A DNA stretch of 64,000 nt from Mycolicibacterium sp. P9-22 (GTDB lineage Bacteria > Actinomycetota > Actinomycetes > Mycobacteriales > Mycobacteriaceae): assembly GCF_008329585.1 (NCBI RefSeq), contig NZ_NPKP01000014.1, positions 62,001-126,000 of the forward strand. Reading direction: 5' to 3'. The position numbers were made by a program, and so were the translations under genes. This document shows positions 25,063-34,200 of this stretch, piece after piece (the first letter of the stretch is position 1; each line of letters opens with the position of its first letter). The notes under the pieces are model-generated. The model ran no database searches. It worked only from the letters and a program-made list of their open reading frames with translations, and was not told the origin of the DNA.

Positions 25063-26672
25063 AGGAGAAGTCCGCGGCGGCGGGTGATCAGCGCGCCCAC
25101 CCCGGCGCCGACCAGAATCATTAGCCACACCACGTGCGCGGCGATCAGCAGCGCACGCCCCGAGGCGGGCGGTGCCGTCCCGCCGATGTCGTACAGCGTG
25201 ATATCGCCGTCGCGGTAGGCCACCGGCAAATCCAGTGCGCCCGAACCCGACTCCACGACCACCCAACCGATCCCGGCATCGGCGAGCTCACGTCGGGACG
25301 CCCCGTTCAGCAGCAGCTGGGTCGCCTCGCGGCCGCGGGCACCCTCACCGGGCACGGTCTGCCCGCCGATCACCAGATCGCCGCTGCTGAGCACTTCGGC
25401 GGACACCCAGCGCGGCAGCGGATCGAGCACCGGGGCGTCACCGGCCCAGGGGAATTGGCGCATGCTGTCCGGCGGCAGCACCGCGACGGGTCGCGGGTCG
25501 GCGTCGATCATGGCCGCGACCGTCGTCCAGCCCGGCGGGTAGGTCACCGAACGCACCTGCCCGGCGACTCCCCAGGCCAGATCGGGCAGCACCGCGATCA
25601 GCGCGACGCAACCCACGACCGCCGCCGAACGGCCCAGCCGCGCCACCCCCGCGGCGGCCAGCGCATAACCCGGAACGGCCAGCGCCACCCACTTCTGCCC
25701 GTCCCGGAGCAGCCCCAGGCCCGGCACGGCCCGCATCACCGCTTCCAGCGCCGCCATCCCGGGACCGGTGGCCATCGCCGCGGGCAGCGCCACCGCCATC
25801 ACGGCAAGCATCAGCAGCGGGCGGGCCGGCGCACGCCGGATCACCGCCGGCAGCCCCACGGCCACCACCGCCAGCAGCACCGCGGTGCCCAGCAGCGCGA
25901 AAAGTGTTGTGCGTGAAGCGGGTATCGCCTGGGCATTCCAGATGCCGCCGAGTCCGGCGAGGCTGCCCAGAGTTCCCAGCCCGGGTTCGGCGCGGGCCGC
26001 GAACGCCGCCACCCCGGCTCCGGCCGTCGAGGAGAGCGAGTCGGCGACCAGCGCGGCCACCAGCCAGGGCAGTGCCGCACCGGCCGCCGCCACCGAGGTG
26101 ACCGCGATATCGCGCCACCCCCGGCAGCACACCAGCGCCACCACCGCCGCGAGCAGCAGCCCCGTCGGAGTCAGCCCCGCCAGCGCGATCCAGAACGCGA
26201 GCGGCCAGTACCGGCGTTGCAGCATCATCGTGGCCACCCAGGACAGGCAGCCGTAGCCGACCAGCAGGCTCCAATGCCCCTGCAGCAGCCGTTCGGCCAC
26301 GTACGGATTCCAGATGGCCACCGTCGCCGCCACGCATTGACCCGCGACTCCGGCGTCGGGCAGTACCTGTGCGACCAGCCGCGCAGCACCCCAACCAGCC
26401 AGCCACAGCCCGCCGATCAGCAACAGCTTCACCAGCACGCCGCCGTCGATCACCTGCGAGAGCAGCGCTATCGCGAAGTCCTGCGGCAGTGCCCGCGGAG
26501 CGGCCTGGGTCAGGCCCAGCGCGGCGTCGGAGAGCTGGGATCGCGGGGTGGAGACCGCGTCCCGCAGCAGCAGATAGCCCGGTGCGAGTAGGGGCGCGGT
26601 GACGATCAGCGCCAGCGCGAGCGAGTACGCAGGCGCGATCCACCGCCGGTCGGCGGGGGCCGGGGCGGTCAG
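25044..26672 (-). CDS. Multi-pass membrane protein (Rv0226c type), probable CTG start
   Basis: The frame is open from a stop at 26763 to 25044 but contains no ATG, GTG or TTG before GTG 26453. The 70 residues upstream of that GTG are clearly coding and membrane-like (SLALALIVTAPLLAPGYLLL, then an RDAV turn). A CTG at 26670-26672 overlaps the TGA of the preceding gene as CTGA, exactly where an ATGA or GTGA overlap would lie, giving 542 residues. The protein has about 11 membrane helices and a C-terminal periplasmic stretch before the last helix. Function unknown; it is conserved with the Rv0227c neighbour and likely belongs to envelope glycan synthesis. One alternative is that the start codon is a sequence variant. 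Confidence 0.8.
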   Translation of the reverse strand: MTAPAPADRRWIAPAYSLALALIVTAPLLAPGYLLLRDAVSTPRSQLSDAALGLTQAAPRALPQDFAIALLSQVIDGGVLVKLLLIGGLWLAGWGAARLVAQVLPDAGVAGQCVAATVAIWNPYVAERLLQGHWSLLVGYGCLSWVATMMLQRRYWPLAFWIALAGLTPTGLLLAAVVALVCCRGWRDIAVTSVAAAGAALPWLVAALVADSLSSTAGAGVAAFAARAEPGLGTLGSLAGLGGIWNAQAIPASRTTLFALLGTAVLLAVVAVGLPAVIRRAPARPLLMLAVMAVALPAAMATGPGMAALEAVMRAVPGLGLLRDGQKWVALAVPGYALAAAGVARLGRSAAVVGCVALIAVLPDLAWGVAGQVRSVTYPPGWTTVAAMIDADPRPVAVLPPDSMRQFPWAGDAPVLDPLPRWVSAEVLSSGDLVIGGQTVPGEGARGREATQLLLNGASRRELADAGIGWVVVESGSGALDLPVAYRDGDITLYDIGGTAPPASGRALLIAAHVVWLMILVGAGVGALITRRRGLLLPKLRS

Positions 26673-27880
26673 ACCGGTCGGTCCGGCGGCAGGTCGGTGG
26701 GCCGTCGGGTGGGGATCTTCTCGGTCTGCGCCTCGGCGGCGGGCATCGGCCCGGACTCGTCGTCACGCCGGCCGAAGAAGCCGCGGTCCGAACCGTCCAG
26801 GCCCGGGTCGATCAGCGCGGACTCGGCCCGCATCGTGAACGAGCCCAGCAGCACGCCGCCGACCAGGGTCACCAGACCCAGCGCGGTGAAGGTGATCGGC
26901 AGAATCCGGCTCCACAACGCCAGATGGTCGGACTCGTCGCGCGCGGCGGCGACCTGCGACTCGACCGTCTCCTCGGTGGAGTTCACGGTGTAATCGGCGA
27001 ACGTGACCTCGGGCCTGAGCTCATCGCGGGCGTAGTAGTGGAACCCGTGTTCCTTGGCCCGCACGATGGTGCCGGTGACGGGATCGACCCAGAAGGTGCG
27101 CTGTGCCGCGTAATACCGCGTCATGGTGATCGGGTCTTCGGGGCTCTCGGCCTCCACGCCCCACAGCGACGCCCGGGCGGTCACTTCGCCGTCCTCGTCG
27201 TTGTCGTACAGCGAGGCATACTTGACCGGCTCGACCAGCTTGCCGTCGGCGTCGTAGCCGACGTTCTGGGTGAACCGGAAGGTGGTCAACCCGTTGACGT
27301 CTTCCTCGCCGTCGTAATTGGCGTCGAACGCCCTCTGCGCGATCGGATCGAAGTACGGGTAGGTCTTCTTCTCGGTGTCGAACGGGAACCGGTAGGACAG
27401 CCCGTCGTGCGGCAGCGCCACGTTGGTCGGGGGGTTGTCATCCTCGATGGTGCGCGGCTTCTGCACCGCACCGCCGGGATTGGTGTCGCTGGACACCGCG
27501 AGCGCGCTGGAGCGGTCCAGCGTGACGGTATCGACCAGCGCCAGCAACAAACCCTCGTCCTGCTGCTTGTCGGTGCGCCGCAGCGAGCTACCGACCTGCA
27601 GGGTCACCACCTCGGCGTTGGCCGGAGCCTCCACGCTGAGTTGCTGCTGAAGGACCACCGGGACGTTCTCGTCGATGACGAACGCTTCCCCCGAGGACAG
27701 TGATGCCGGATCGAGCGCGGTGCCGGTGCCCTCACTCATCAGGTCGGCATCGAGATCGAGCGGGATCTTGGCGATCTTGCCTTGGGTGTATGTGGACAGC
27801 AGCAGGGCTGCGATCAACAGGGCAGCACCCAGCCCCAGAAGTCCACATGCGGCAATTCGCAGGGCTACGGCGCGGTTCAA
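26669..27880 (-). CDS. DUF3068 / PorA-family membrane-anchored protein (Rv0227c type)
   Basis: 403 residues from TTG 27880, preceded by AGGGAGCAGGGG. An N-terminal helix (VALRIAACGLLGLGAALLIAALLL) and a C-terminal helix (ILPITFTALGLVTLVGGVLLG) enclose a roughly 310-residue extracytoplasmic beta-rich domain (LQVGSSLRRTDKQQDEGLLL, FTQNVGYDADGKLVEPVKY). A charged cytoplasmic tail follows. This is the DUF3068 layout, named after corynebacterial PorA-linked proteins. In M. tuberculosis Rv0227c is, as I recall, required for growth. Transport or assembly of an envelope component is a guess. The stop overlaps the next gene by four bases (CTGA). Confidence 0.8.
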   Translation of the reverse strand: MNRAVALRIAACGLLGLGAALLIAALLLSTYTQGKIAKIPLDLDADLMSEGTGTALDPASLSSGEAFVIDENVPVVLQQQLSVEAPANAEVVTLQVGSSLRRTDKQQDEGLLLALVDTVTLDRSSALAVSSDTNPGGAVQKPRTIEDDNPPTNVALPHDGLSYRFPFDTEKKTYPYFDPIAQRAFDANYDGEEDVNGLTTFRFTQNVGYDADGKLVEPVKYASLYDNDEDGEVTARASLWGVEAESPEDPITMTRYYAAQRTFWVDPVTGTIVRAKEHGFHYYARDELRPEVTFADYTVNSTEETVESQVAAARDESDHLALWSRILPITFTALGLVTLVGGVLLGSFTMRAESALIDPGLDGSDRGFFGRRDDESGPMPAAEAQTEKIPTRRPTDLPPDRPV

Positions 27881-27956
27881 CCCCTGCTCCCTTCGGTCGC
27901 TGACGACCCTAACAGCACAGTGTGAGGGCGAGAACTGTGACGATCGACTTCCACTC

Positions 27957-28019
27957 TCCCCGGTCGCTTCGCTCCTGCCCGCCGGTCTCATTCCCCGGTC
28001 GCTTCGCTCCTGCCCGCCG
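27957..28019. repeat. 28-bp direct repeat upstream of the acyltransferase gene
   Basis: A 28-base unit starting TCCCCGGTCGCTTCGCTCC occurs at 27957-27984 and again, without change, at 27992-28019, giving a 35-base period. It sits in the 156-bp divergent gap, with the second copy 17 bases before the acyltransferase ATG. Identical copies imply a recent duplication or a functional tandem site. Confidence 0.7.
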
Positions 28020-28036
28020 AGGGCACACTGGTCGCC

Positions 28037-29200
28037 ATGACCGAGCCCGGCGATCGCACCACTTCGGGTGCCACGCGCGGCTTTCTGCCTGCCGTCGAGG
28101 GAATGCGTGCGTGCGCTGCCGTCGGGGTCGTCATCACCCACGTGGCGTTCCAGACCGGCAACACCGGTGGCGTCGCCGGCAGATTACTCGGCCGCTTCGA
28201 CCTGGCGGTCGCGCTGTTCTTCGCGCTGTCGGGCTTCCTGTTGTGGCGTGGGCACGCCGCGGCCGAACGTGGTCTGCGCCGTCGTCCCCCCACCGGGCAT
28301 TACCTGCGCTCGCGGCTGGTCCGCATCATGCCCGGTTATCTGGTGGCCGTCATCGTCATCCTGACGCTGATGCCCGATACCAACGCCAACCTCACCGTCT
28401 GGCTGGCCAATCTGACGCTCACCCAGATCTATGTTCCGCTGACGCTGACCAACGGGCTCACCCAGATGTGGAGCCTCTCGGTGGAGGTCTGCTTCTACAT
28501 CGCGCTACCGGTGCTGGCGCTGCTGGCCCGGCGGCTGCCGGTGGCTGCGCGCATCCCCGCCGTGATCGCCCTGGCCGTGGCGAGCCTGGCGTGGGGCCTG
28601 ATCCCGTTCGACCCGCCCTACGGTGTGAACCCGCTGAACTGGCCGCCGGCCTTCTTCTCCTGGTTCGCCGCGGGCATCGTGCTGGCCGAGCTGTCGGTGA
28701 GTCCGGTCGGTTGGGCGCACCGGCTGGCGCGGCGCAGGTTGTTGATGGCGGCGGTGGCGGTGGGTGCCTTCCTGGTGGCGGCCTCGCCGCTGGCCGGGCC
28801 GGAGGGGCTGACGCCCGGAACCGTCGGCCAGTTCGTGGTGAAGACCACGATGGGCGCGATCGTGGCTGGGACACTGCTGGCGCCGCTGGTGCTCGACGCA
28901 CCCGACACCGCACACCGGGTGCTGGGCAGCCCGGTGATGGTGACACTGGGCCGCTGGTCCTACGGGCTGTTCATCTGGCACCTGGCCGCGCTGGCGATGG
29001 TGTTCCCGGTCATGGGGTATTTCCCGTTCAACGGCCACATGCCGGTGGTGCTGGTGCTGACGCTGGTGTTCGGATTCGCGATCGCGGCGGTCAGTTATGC
29101 CCTGGTCGAGTCGCCGTGCCGGGAGGCACTGCTGCGCTGGGAAGCGCGGCATCACCGCTCGGCGCCGCGCGACAGCGCGGTGCGTGACGTGGCTCAGTAG
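28037..29200 (+). CDS. Integral membrane acyltransferase (acyltransferase_3 family, Rv0228 type)
   Basis: 387 residues with about ten membrane helices. The family signature is at the start: FLPAVEGMRACAAVGVVITHVAF carries the catalytic histidine, and RFDLAVALFFALSGFLLWR follows. SRLVRIMPGYLVAV and WSLSVEVCFYIALPVLALL complete it. These proteins move acyl groups (acetyl, succinyl and others) onto extracytoplasmic sugars or lipids. Position next to Rv0225-Rv0227c homologues and near aftD points to decoration of an envelope glycan. The substrate is unknown. It is divergent from the DUF3068 gene. Confidence 0.85.
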   Translation: MTEPGDRTTSGATRGFLPAVEGMRACAAVGVVITHVAFQTGNTGGVAGRLLGRFDLAVALFFALSGFLLWRGHAAAERGLRRRPPTGHYLRSRLVRIMPGYLVAVIVILTLMPDTNANLTVWLANLTLTQIYVPLTLTNGLTQMWSLSVEVCFYIALPVLALLARRLPVAARIPAVIALAVASLAWGLIPFDPPYGVNPLNWPPAFFSWFAAGIVLAELSVSPVGWAHRLARRRLLMAAVAVGAFLVAASPLAGPEGLTPGTVGQFVVKTTMGAIVAGTLLAPLVLDAPDTAHRVLGSPVMVTLGRWSYGLFIWHLAALAMVFPVMGYFPFNGHMPVVLVLTLVFGFAIAAVSYALVESPCREALLRWEARHHRSAPRDSAVRDVAQ

Positions 29201-29279
29201 CCACCGCGGGTCGTCGACCCGCATGGTGGTGAGCTGCCCATCGGTATCGACATCTACCCGGTACCAGGGGTACCGTTTT
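29201..29279 (+). terminator. Two hairpins after the acyltransferase gene
   Basis: Immediately after the stop, CCACC-GCGGGTC pairs with GACCCGC-GGTGG (29201-29229, with a 2-base bulge). A second stem, CGGTACC-AGG-GGTACCG followed by TTTT, lies at 29259-29279, only 5 bases before the next ATG. The first looks like a terminator. The second could be a terminator or a structure that hides the start of the downstream gene. Confidence 0.4.
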
Positions 29280-29283
29280 GGCA

Positions 29284-30192
29284 ATGGAGAAGTTGGACAG
29301 CGACACCCCGGACGGTGCGGCGATCGCACTGCATGCACGTGCGGTGCAGTTCGACCTGACCGATGTGCCCGCGCACTACGTCTACGGCCACCCGGTGGCG
29401 ACCCACTTGTACAACGCGCTGTCCCTGCTCCTGCCGGCCGGTGAGGAATGGTTCATCACAGTCCTCAAGGAGGCGCTGCCGCATATCGATGACGGCAAGC
29501 TCCGCGAGGACGTCATCGGTTTCATGGGGCAGGAGTCCCAGCACGCCAACGCGCACGCCGGGCTCAATGAGTACCTGACGCGGCACGAGATCGACCCAGG
29601 TCCCATGATCGACCGGGCCGACTACGTCTTCGGGAACCTGCTCGGTCCCCGCGAGGTCACCGGCGAGAAGGCGCACAACTACCTCGTCGAGCGCCTCGCG
29701 GTGATCGCCGCGCTGGAACACATCTTCGCGTTCCTGGGTGACTGGGTGCTCAACGCCGAGAAGCTGAACGCGCAGACGGCGCATCCCACCATCGTCGACC
29801 TGCTGCGCTGGCACGGCGCCGAAGAGGTCGAGCACCGGATGGTCTCCCATGATGTGTTGCACCACTTCGACGGCAGTTACCTACGCCGGGTCCGTGCGCA
29901 GGCGGTGGTAGCCCCGATCCTGCTGTACCTGATCTGGCAGGGCATGCGTTACCTGTTGCGAGTCGATCCGAACCTGGACTGGACGGCACGCAGGCGTAAA
30001 CATGTGTGGCGCAACCTGTTCCGTAGCGCACGTAAGGGGTTGACGCCGTCCATCACGCTGCTGGTGCTGCGCGCCCTGCAGTACTTCAAGCCGCGGTACA
30101 CGCCCGGCGACGTCGGCAACACCGCGCAGGCGGTGGCCTATCTGGCCGCCTCGCCCGCCACGAGGCCCGGCCCTTCCCCCTCGGCACGGTGA
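29284..30192 (+). CDS. PF10118-type metal-dependent (ferritin-like) protein, probable hydroxylase
   Basis: 302 residues from ATG 29284. The all-helical sequence has regularly spaced Glu/His pairs: AGEEWFITVLKEALP, FMGQESQHANAHAGLNEYL, ALEHIFAFLGD, and HGAEEVEHRMVSHDVLHHF. This is the pattern of the PF10118 metal-hydrolase family and of diiron carboxylate proteins. The next gene overlaps it (GTGA) and encodes a flavin/2Fe-2S reductase, the usual electron partner of a diiron oxygenase. I therefore favour a reductase-fed hydroxylase over a hydrolase. The substrate is unknown. A hydrophobic stretch (VVAPILLYLIWQGMRYLL) may attach it to the membrane. Confidence 0.65.
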   Translation: MEKLDSDTPDGAAIALHARAVQFDLTDVPAHYVYGHPVATHLYNALSLLLPAGEEWFITVLKEALPHIDDGKLREDVIGFMGQESQHANAHAGLNEYLTRHEIDPGPMIDRADYVFGNLLGPREVTGEKAHNYLVERLAVIAALEHIFAFLGDWVLNAEKLNAQTAHPTIVDLLRWHGAEEVEHRMVSHDVLHHFDGSYLRRVRAQAVVAPILLYLIWQGMRYLLRVDPNLDWTARRRKHVWRNLFRSARKGLTPSITLLVLRALQYFKPRYTPGDVGNTAQAVAYLAASPATRPGPSPSAR

Positions 30193-31256
30193 AAAAGGTC
30201 CCGCCGGTCGGTGCGCCGATCGACGACCGCGCCGTCAATGTGGTCGTGACGGTGCTGGATCGCCTCTGGCTGGGACCGGTGGTGCGCACCGGCTACGCCG
30301 ATGAGCGCGCCGAGCGCACATCGGATGCTCCGCTGACGCTGGTGCTCACTGACCGGACCATCGTCGCGCGGGACAATGACGTTGTCGCCCTGACGTTCTC
30401 AGATCCAGACGGCTCCGATCTGCCGGCCTGGCAGCCCGGCAGTCACTTGGATCTGCATCTGCCGTCGGGACGTCGTCGTCAGTACTCGCTGTGCGGAGAT
30501 CCGCAGAACCGGCGCAGTTACCGGATCGCGGTCCGCAAGATTCCCCATGGCGGCGGTGGGTCGCTGGAGATGCACGCGCTGGCCGTCGGGGACACCGTCA
30601 CCGTGCGGGGGCCGCGCAACGGATTCCCGTTCATCCCGTATCCGAGGGCGTTGTACCTGGCGGGCGGGATCGGCATCACCCCGATCCTTCCGATGGTGCG
30701 TGCTGCCCAACGCCTGGGCACGGATTGGCATTTCGTGTACTGCGGGCGCAGCGCCGACACCATCCCGTTCCTCGATGAGGTCGGGCAGTGGGACCCGGCC
30801 CGAGTCACCGTATTGCTCGACGAGGAGCGTGGGGTGCCCACGACCGAAGATCTGCTGCACCTGGCCCCGCGTGGTGGTGGCGTGTACGTCTGCGGGCCGC
30901 CGCCGATGATCGAGACCGTGCGGTACGGATTCAGCGAAACCAGCTCCACCGCATTACATTTCGAGAGATTTAGTGCCGCTCCCGTGGTCGACGGTAACCC
31001 GTTCGAGGTCCAGTTGGTGAGTACCGGTGAGGTGTTGCCGGTGGCGGCCGACGAGACGGTGTTGCAGGCGCTGATCAAGGCGCGGCCCGACACCGCCTAT
31101 TCGTGCCGTCAGGGGTTCTGTGGAACCTGCCGGGTCGGGGTGCTGGCCGGTACACCCGAACACCGGGAGAACAGGCTCACCGCCGAAGAGCGCGAAACCT
31201 CGATGCTGGCGTGCGTATCACGTTCGCTCACTTCGCGTCTCGTGCTCGATCTATAG
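30189..31256 (+). CDS. Phthalate-dioxygenase-reductase-like flavin/2Fe-2S oxidoreductase
   Basis: 355 residues from GTG 30189, overlapping the previous stop. The flavin site is RRQYSLCGD; the NAD(P)H site begins YLAGGIGITPILPMVRAA and ends YVCGPPPMIETV. The C-terminal plant-type ferredoxin domain binds its cluster with C306, C311, C314 and C342 (SCRQGFCGTC and MLACVS). It moves electrons from NAD(P)H to a partner oxygenase; the coupled PF10118-type gene just upstream is the natural partner. An N-terminal extension of about 45 residues precedes the flavin domain. The 3' end overlaps that of aftD by 29 bases, tail to tail. Confidence 0.85.
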   Translation: MKKVPPVGAPIDDRAVNVVVTVLDRLWLGPVVRTGYADERAERTSDAPLTLVLTDRTIVARDNDVVALTFSDPDGSDLPAWQPGSHLDLHLPSGRRRQYSLCGDPQNRRSYRIAVRKIPHGGGGSLEMHALAVGDTVTVRGPRNGFPFIPYPRALYLAGGIGITPILPMVRAAQRLGTDWHFVYCGRSADTIPFLDEVGQWDPARVTVLLDEERGVPTTEDLLHLAPRGGGVYVCGPPPMIETVRYGFSETSSTALHFERFSAAPVVDGNPFEVQLVSTGEVLPVAADETVLQALIKARPDTAYSCRQGFCGTCRVGVLAGTPEHRENRLTAEERETSMLACVSRSLTSRLVLDL

Positions 31257-34200
31257 TCACCGTCGACGCGGCGAGCATCGCCACCGACAACAGCGCGAAG
31301 AACTGCACGCCGGCGGAATGGCCGAGATAACCGTCCACCGAACGCCACGGACCCCGGGACATGACCGCGCCCGCGGCGATCAGTCCACCGGCGGTCACCC
31401 CGACGGTGACCTTCTCCGACCAGGACCGCTCCGCCAGCAGGTACCGCGCACCGATCGCCACCGCCACCACCGCGATCCCGGTGACCCCGCTGATCAGTGC
31501 GCCCACCGCCACGGCCGCGGCACCGGTCAGCCGCGGCGCGGGCACCCACGGCCGCACCGGCTCCCCGGCGACCTTGCGCCGGATCGGCAGCAACGCAAGC
31601 AACGCCAGCACCGGCAGCAGCGCCAGGCCGCCGAAGAGCCCGATCCGGTAGGTCGAATTGGAGGGAAACGTCAGGGTCAGCGTGCCGTCGGTGCCTGCGG
31701 GGACCACCCAGCCCTGCTGCCACCCGTTGACGGTGATCACCCGTAGTACGGTGCCGTCCTTGCTGTGCGCGACCCACCCCGGGTTCACGCTCTCGGGCAC
31801 CACGATCACCCGGTCGTGGTCCACCGCATCCACCTCCACCTCGCGGTGCTCGGAGGTCCATTTCCCGGTGGGCGCGTCGATGATCGGCGCGGTGCGCAGT
31901 TCGCCGGCGCGCGGAGTGGCCAGCTGGACACCGTCGACCACGAATGCTTCGCCCGGACTGACCAACAACTCCTGCTCACCCGCAGGCAGGGTGACGGGCG
32001 CGGCCTGGCAGGGCTGCGCGGCGATGGGCTCGTTGTCCAGCAGTGCGCCGACGGTGGTGGCGACCGAGGTCTGGACGAACTGTCCGGCCACACCGATGAT
32101 CGGTCCTCTGCCGCACGGCAACGCGATCGGGCGGTCCCGGTCGGCCGGGTCGGCCGCTCCGATCGGCTTGCCTGCGGTGTCCAGGACGGTCACCTCGGCC
32201 AGGCCGGTGGGCTTGAGCTGATCGAATCCGAGTGCGGTGCGGTCGATTACATCGGTCCAGTCCAGGATCGACAGCTCAACGGTGTCGGTCGCGGTGGGAA
32301 ACAGGTTGAACGTCTGCGGCCCGTCGCCGTCGAAGCGACGGATTTGCGGTCCGGCGCCCAGGTCGATCGCGACCATCGTCGGATGCGCCGGCAACACCGT
32401 GGCACTGGGGGTCAGGGTCAGGGCGGCGACCTCGGTGCGCCGTGGGAGTTTCACCGTCAGCGTCGGTGGCTTCTTGAGCTGCACGTTGTTCTGCGGCGCC
32501 GTCCATGCGGTGCGCACATCACCGTCGGTGGCAGCGTATGCCGAGCCCAGCACGTCGATCAGATCGGAATCGCCGATCGAGCGGGTGGTTCCCGGGGGGC
32601 TGATCAGGTCGGCCAGCCGCGGACCCTGCCGTGCCCGAACCCACACCGTCGGAGTCACTTCGGTGGCTTCGGGCACCGTCAGGGTGCGGCTCATGTTCAC
32701 CGCCTCCTCGGGTGCGAGCGCCATGGTGGCCGCACAGCGGATGCTCTCGGGTGCTTCGGCGCAGCCCGGCCGGCCCAGCAGCTCGGAGCCGAGGTCCCAT
32801 TGGGCCACCGCGGATCCGGCGGGCGGGCCCGGAACGTCCACGGTGCGCCGCAGCGTCACCGGATGGGCGAAACCCGATGCGTCGTACTGGGTCACGGACA
32901 GATCGGTGATGCCGAACTGCACGCCGGGTGAGCCGTCGTCGGTGCCGACGGCGGTGATCCGCATCCATGGTGTCTCACCGAACGGCAGCGCCGCGGACAG
33001 CGGCTTGCCGGGCTCGTCGAAACGCAGGGTGGTGGTGCCGTTGACCGTGGACACCTCGATGCGGCGGACCTGGGCGCCGACGGCGGTGGCGCTCGGGGTG
33101 ATGGTGACCGCGGCGTTGGTCACCGGATGGTCGAAATCGACCTGCATCCACTGGCCCACGGCGGTCTGCAGCGAGTTGGACACCCAACTGGTCGACGAAT
33201 CGGCATCGATCGCCGCGGCCGGGCCGGAGGACGGTGAAACATTGGGCAGTGCCGTCGAATCGGCCGCCGAGCTGGAGACGCTGATGTTCCCGCCGGTCCA
33301 CCGCGCGTACAGCGGGTCGGTGCCGGCCGGATAGTCCATCACCCGGTTGAAGGTCTGGCGCCGCTCGTCGGGGGTGCGGACCGCCGAGGAATGGTTGTCC
33401 ACCCGGCCGTAGTCGGTTTCGCGGGCCAGGGGGGTGTCGGTGACCGTCACCAGTGGAGTGTCGACGCCGGCGCGCTGCGCATCGGCGGTCAGCAACATCG
33501 GCCCGAGCGGTTCGCGGCCGGTCAGCCGGCGGCGTTCGGCAAGGCGCAGCAGGGCTTCCGGGCCGCCATCGACGCGGGCCATCGCATCGAGATCGGTGAG
33601 ATACGGCGCGGGGTGGGCGTCATCGACGCGGTAGATCTCGATCGCCGGATAGCGGGGGCGCAGGCCGCTGTCGGTGACGAATCCCTCCAGGGTGCCCGGT
33701 CCCACGGGGTCACCGAATTCCGCAACCCTGGTCAGCCCGGGCGATCCGTCGATGGCGCGGTGCACGAGGATCGGGCGTGCCGACCGCGAGGTGTCCGGGT
33801 CCAGGTCATTGCGCACCACCACGAACGAAATGCCTTGCTGGGAAAGCGTATCGGCTAGGCCGGCCGAGGGCTGTCCGGCGGCGAAGAGCCGCTGCACCGA
33901 ATCGAGTGCCCGGATGGTTTCCGGCGGGGTCAGCGGGATCGAGTCGCGCACCCCCCACGGGCTGCCGCCCAGCACCTGCAGCGGCTCGTCATGACTGTTA
34001 CCCCACACCTGGGTCGCGAACGGGGCGCCCGGCGCGACCAGCACGCGCCCGCGGTCGGTGTTGTGTTCGTCGAGCCACGCCGCGGTGTCGTGCCAGTAGC
34101 CGGGAATCGCCTCGAAGCTGCCCGGCGGGGTCAGCCGGCCCGTCCAGGCCAGCGAGGTGCCCGCGGCCAGCGCGGTCAGGACGACCAGACCGACGGCGAC

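Noticed and set aside
26453..26762. GTG 26453 as the true start of the Rv0226c-type gene
   Set aside because: It would drop about 70 residues that include a well-formed membrane helix and would leave a 216-bp gap in a tightly packed operon.
29205..29338. Possible minus-strand peptide containing YPWYRVDVDTDGQ
   Set aside because: It looked protein-like for about 30 residues but has no ribosome site and runs into the end of the acyltransferase gene.
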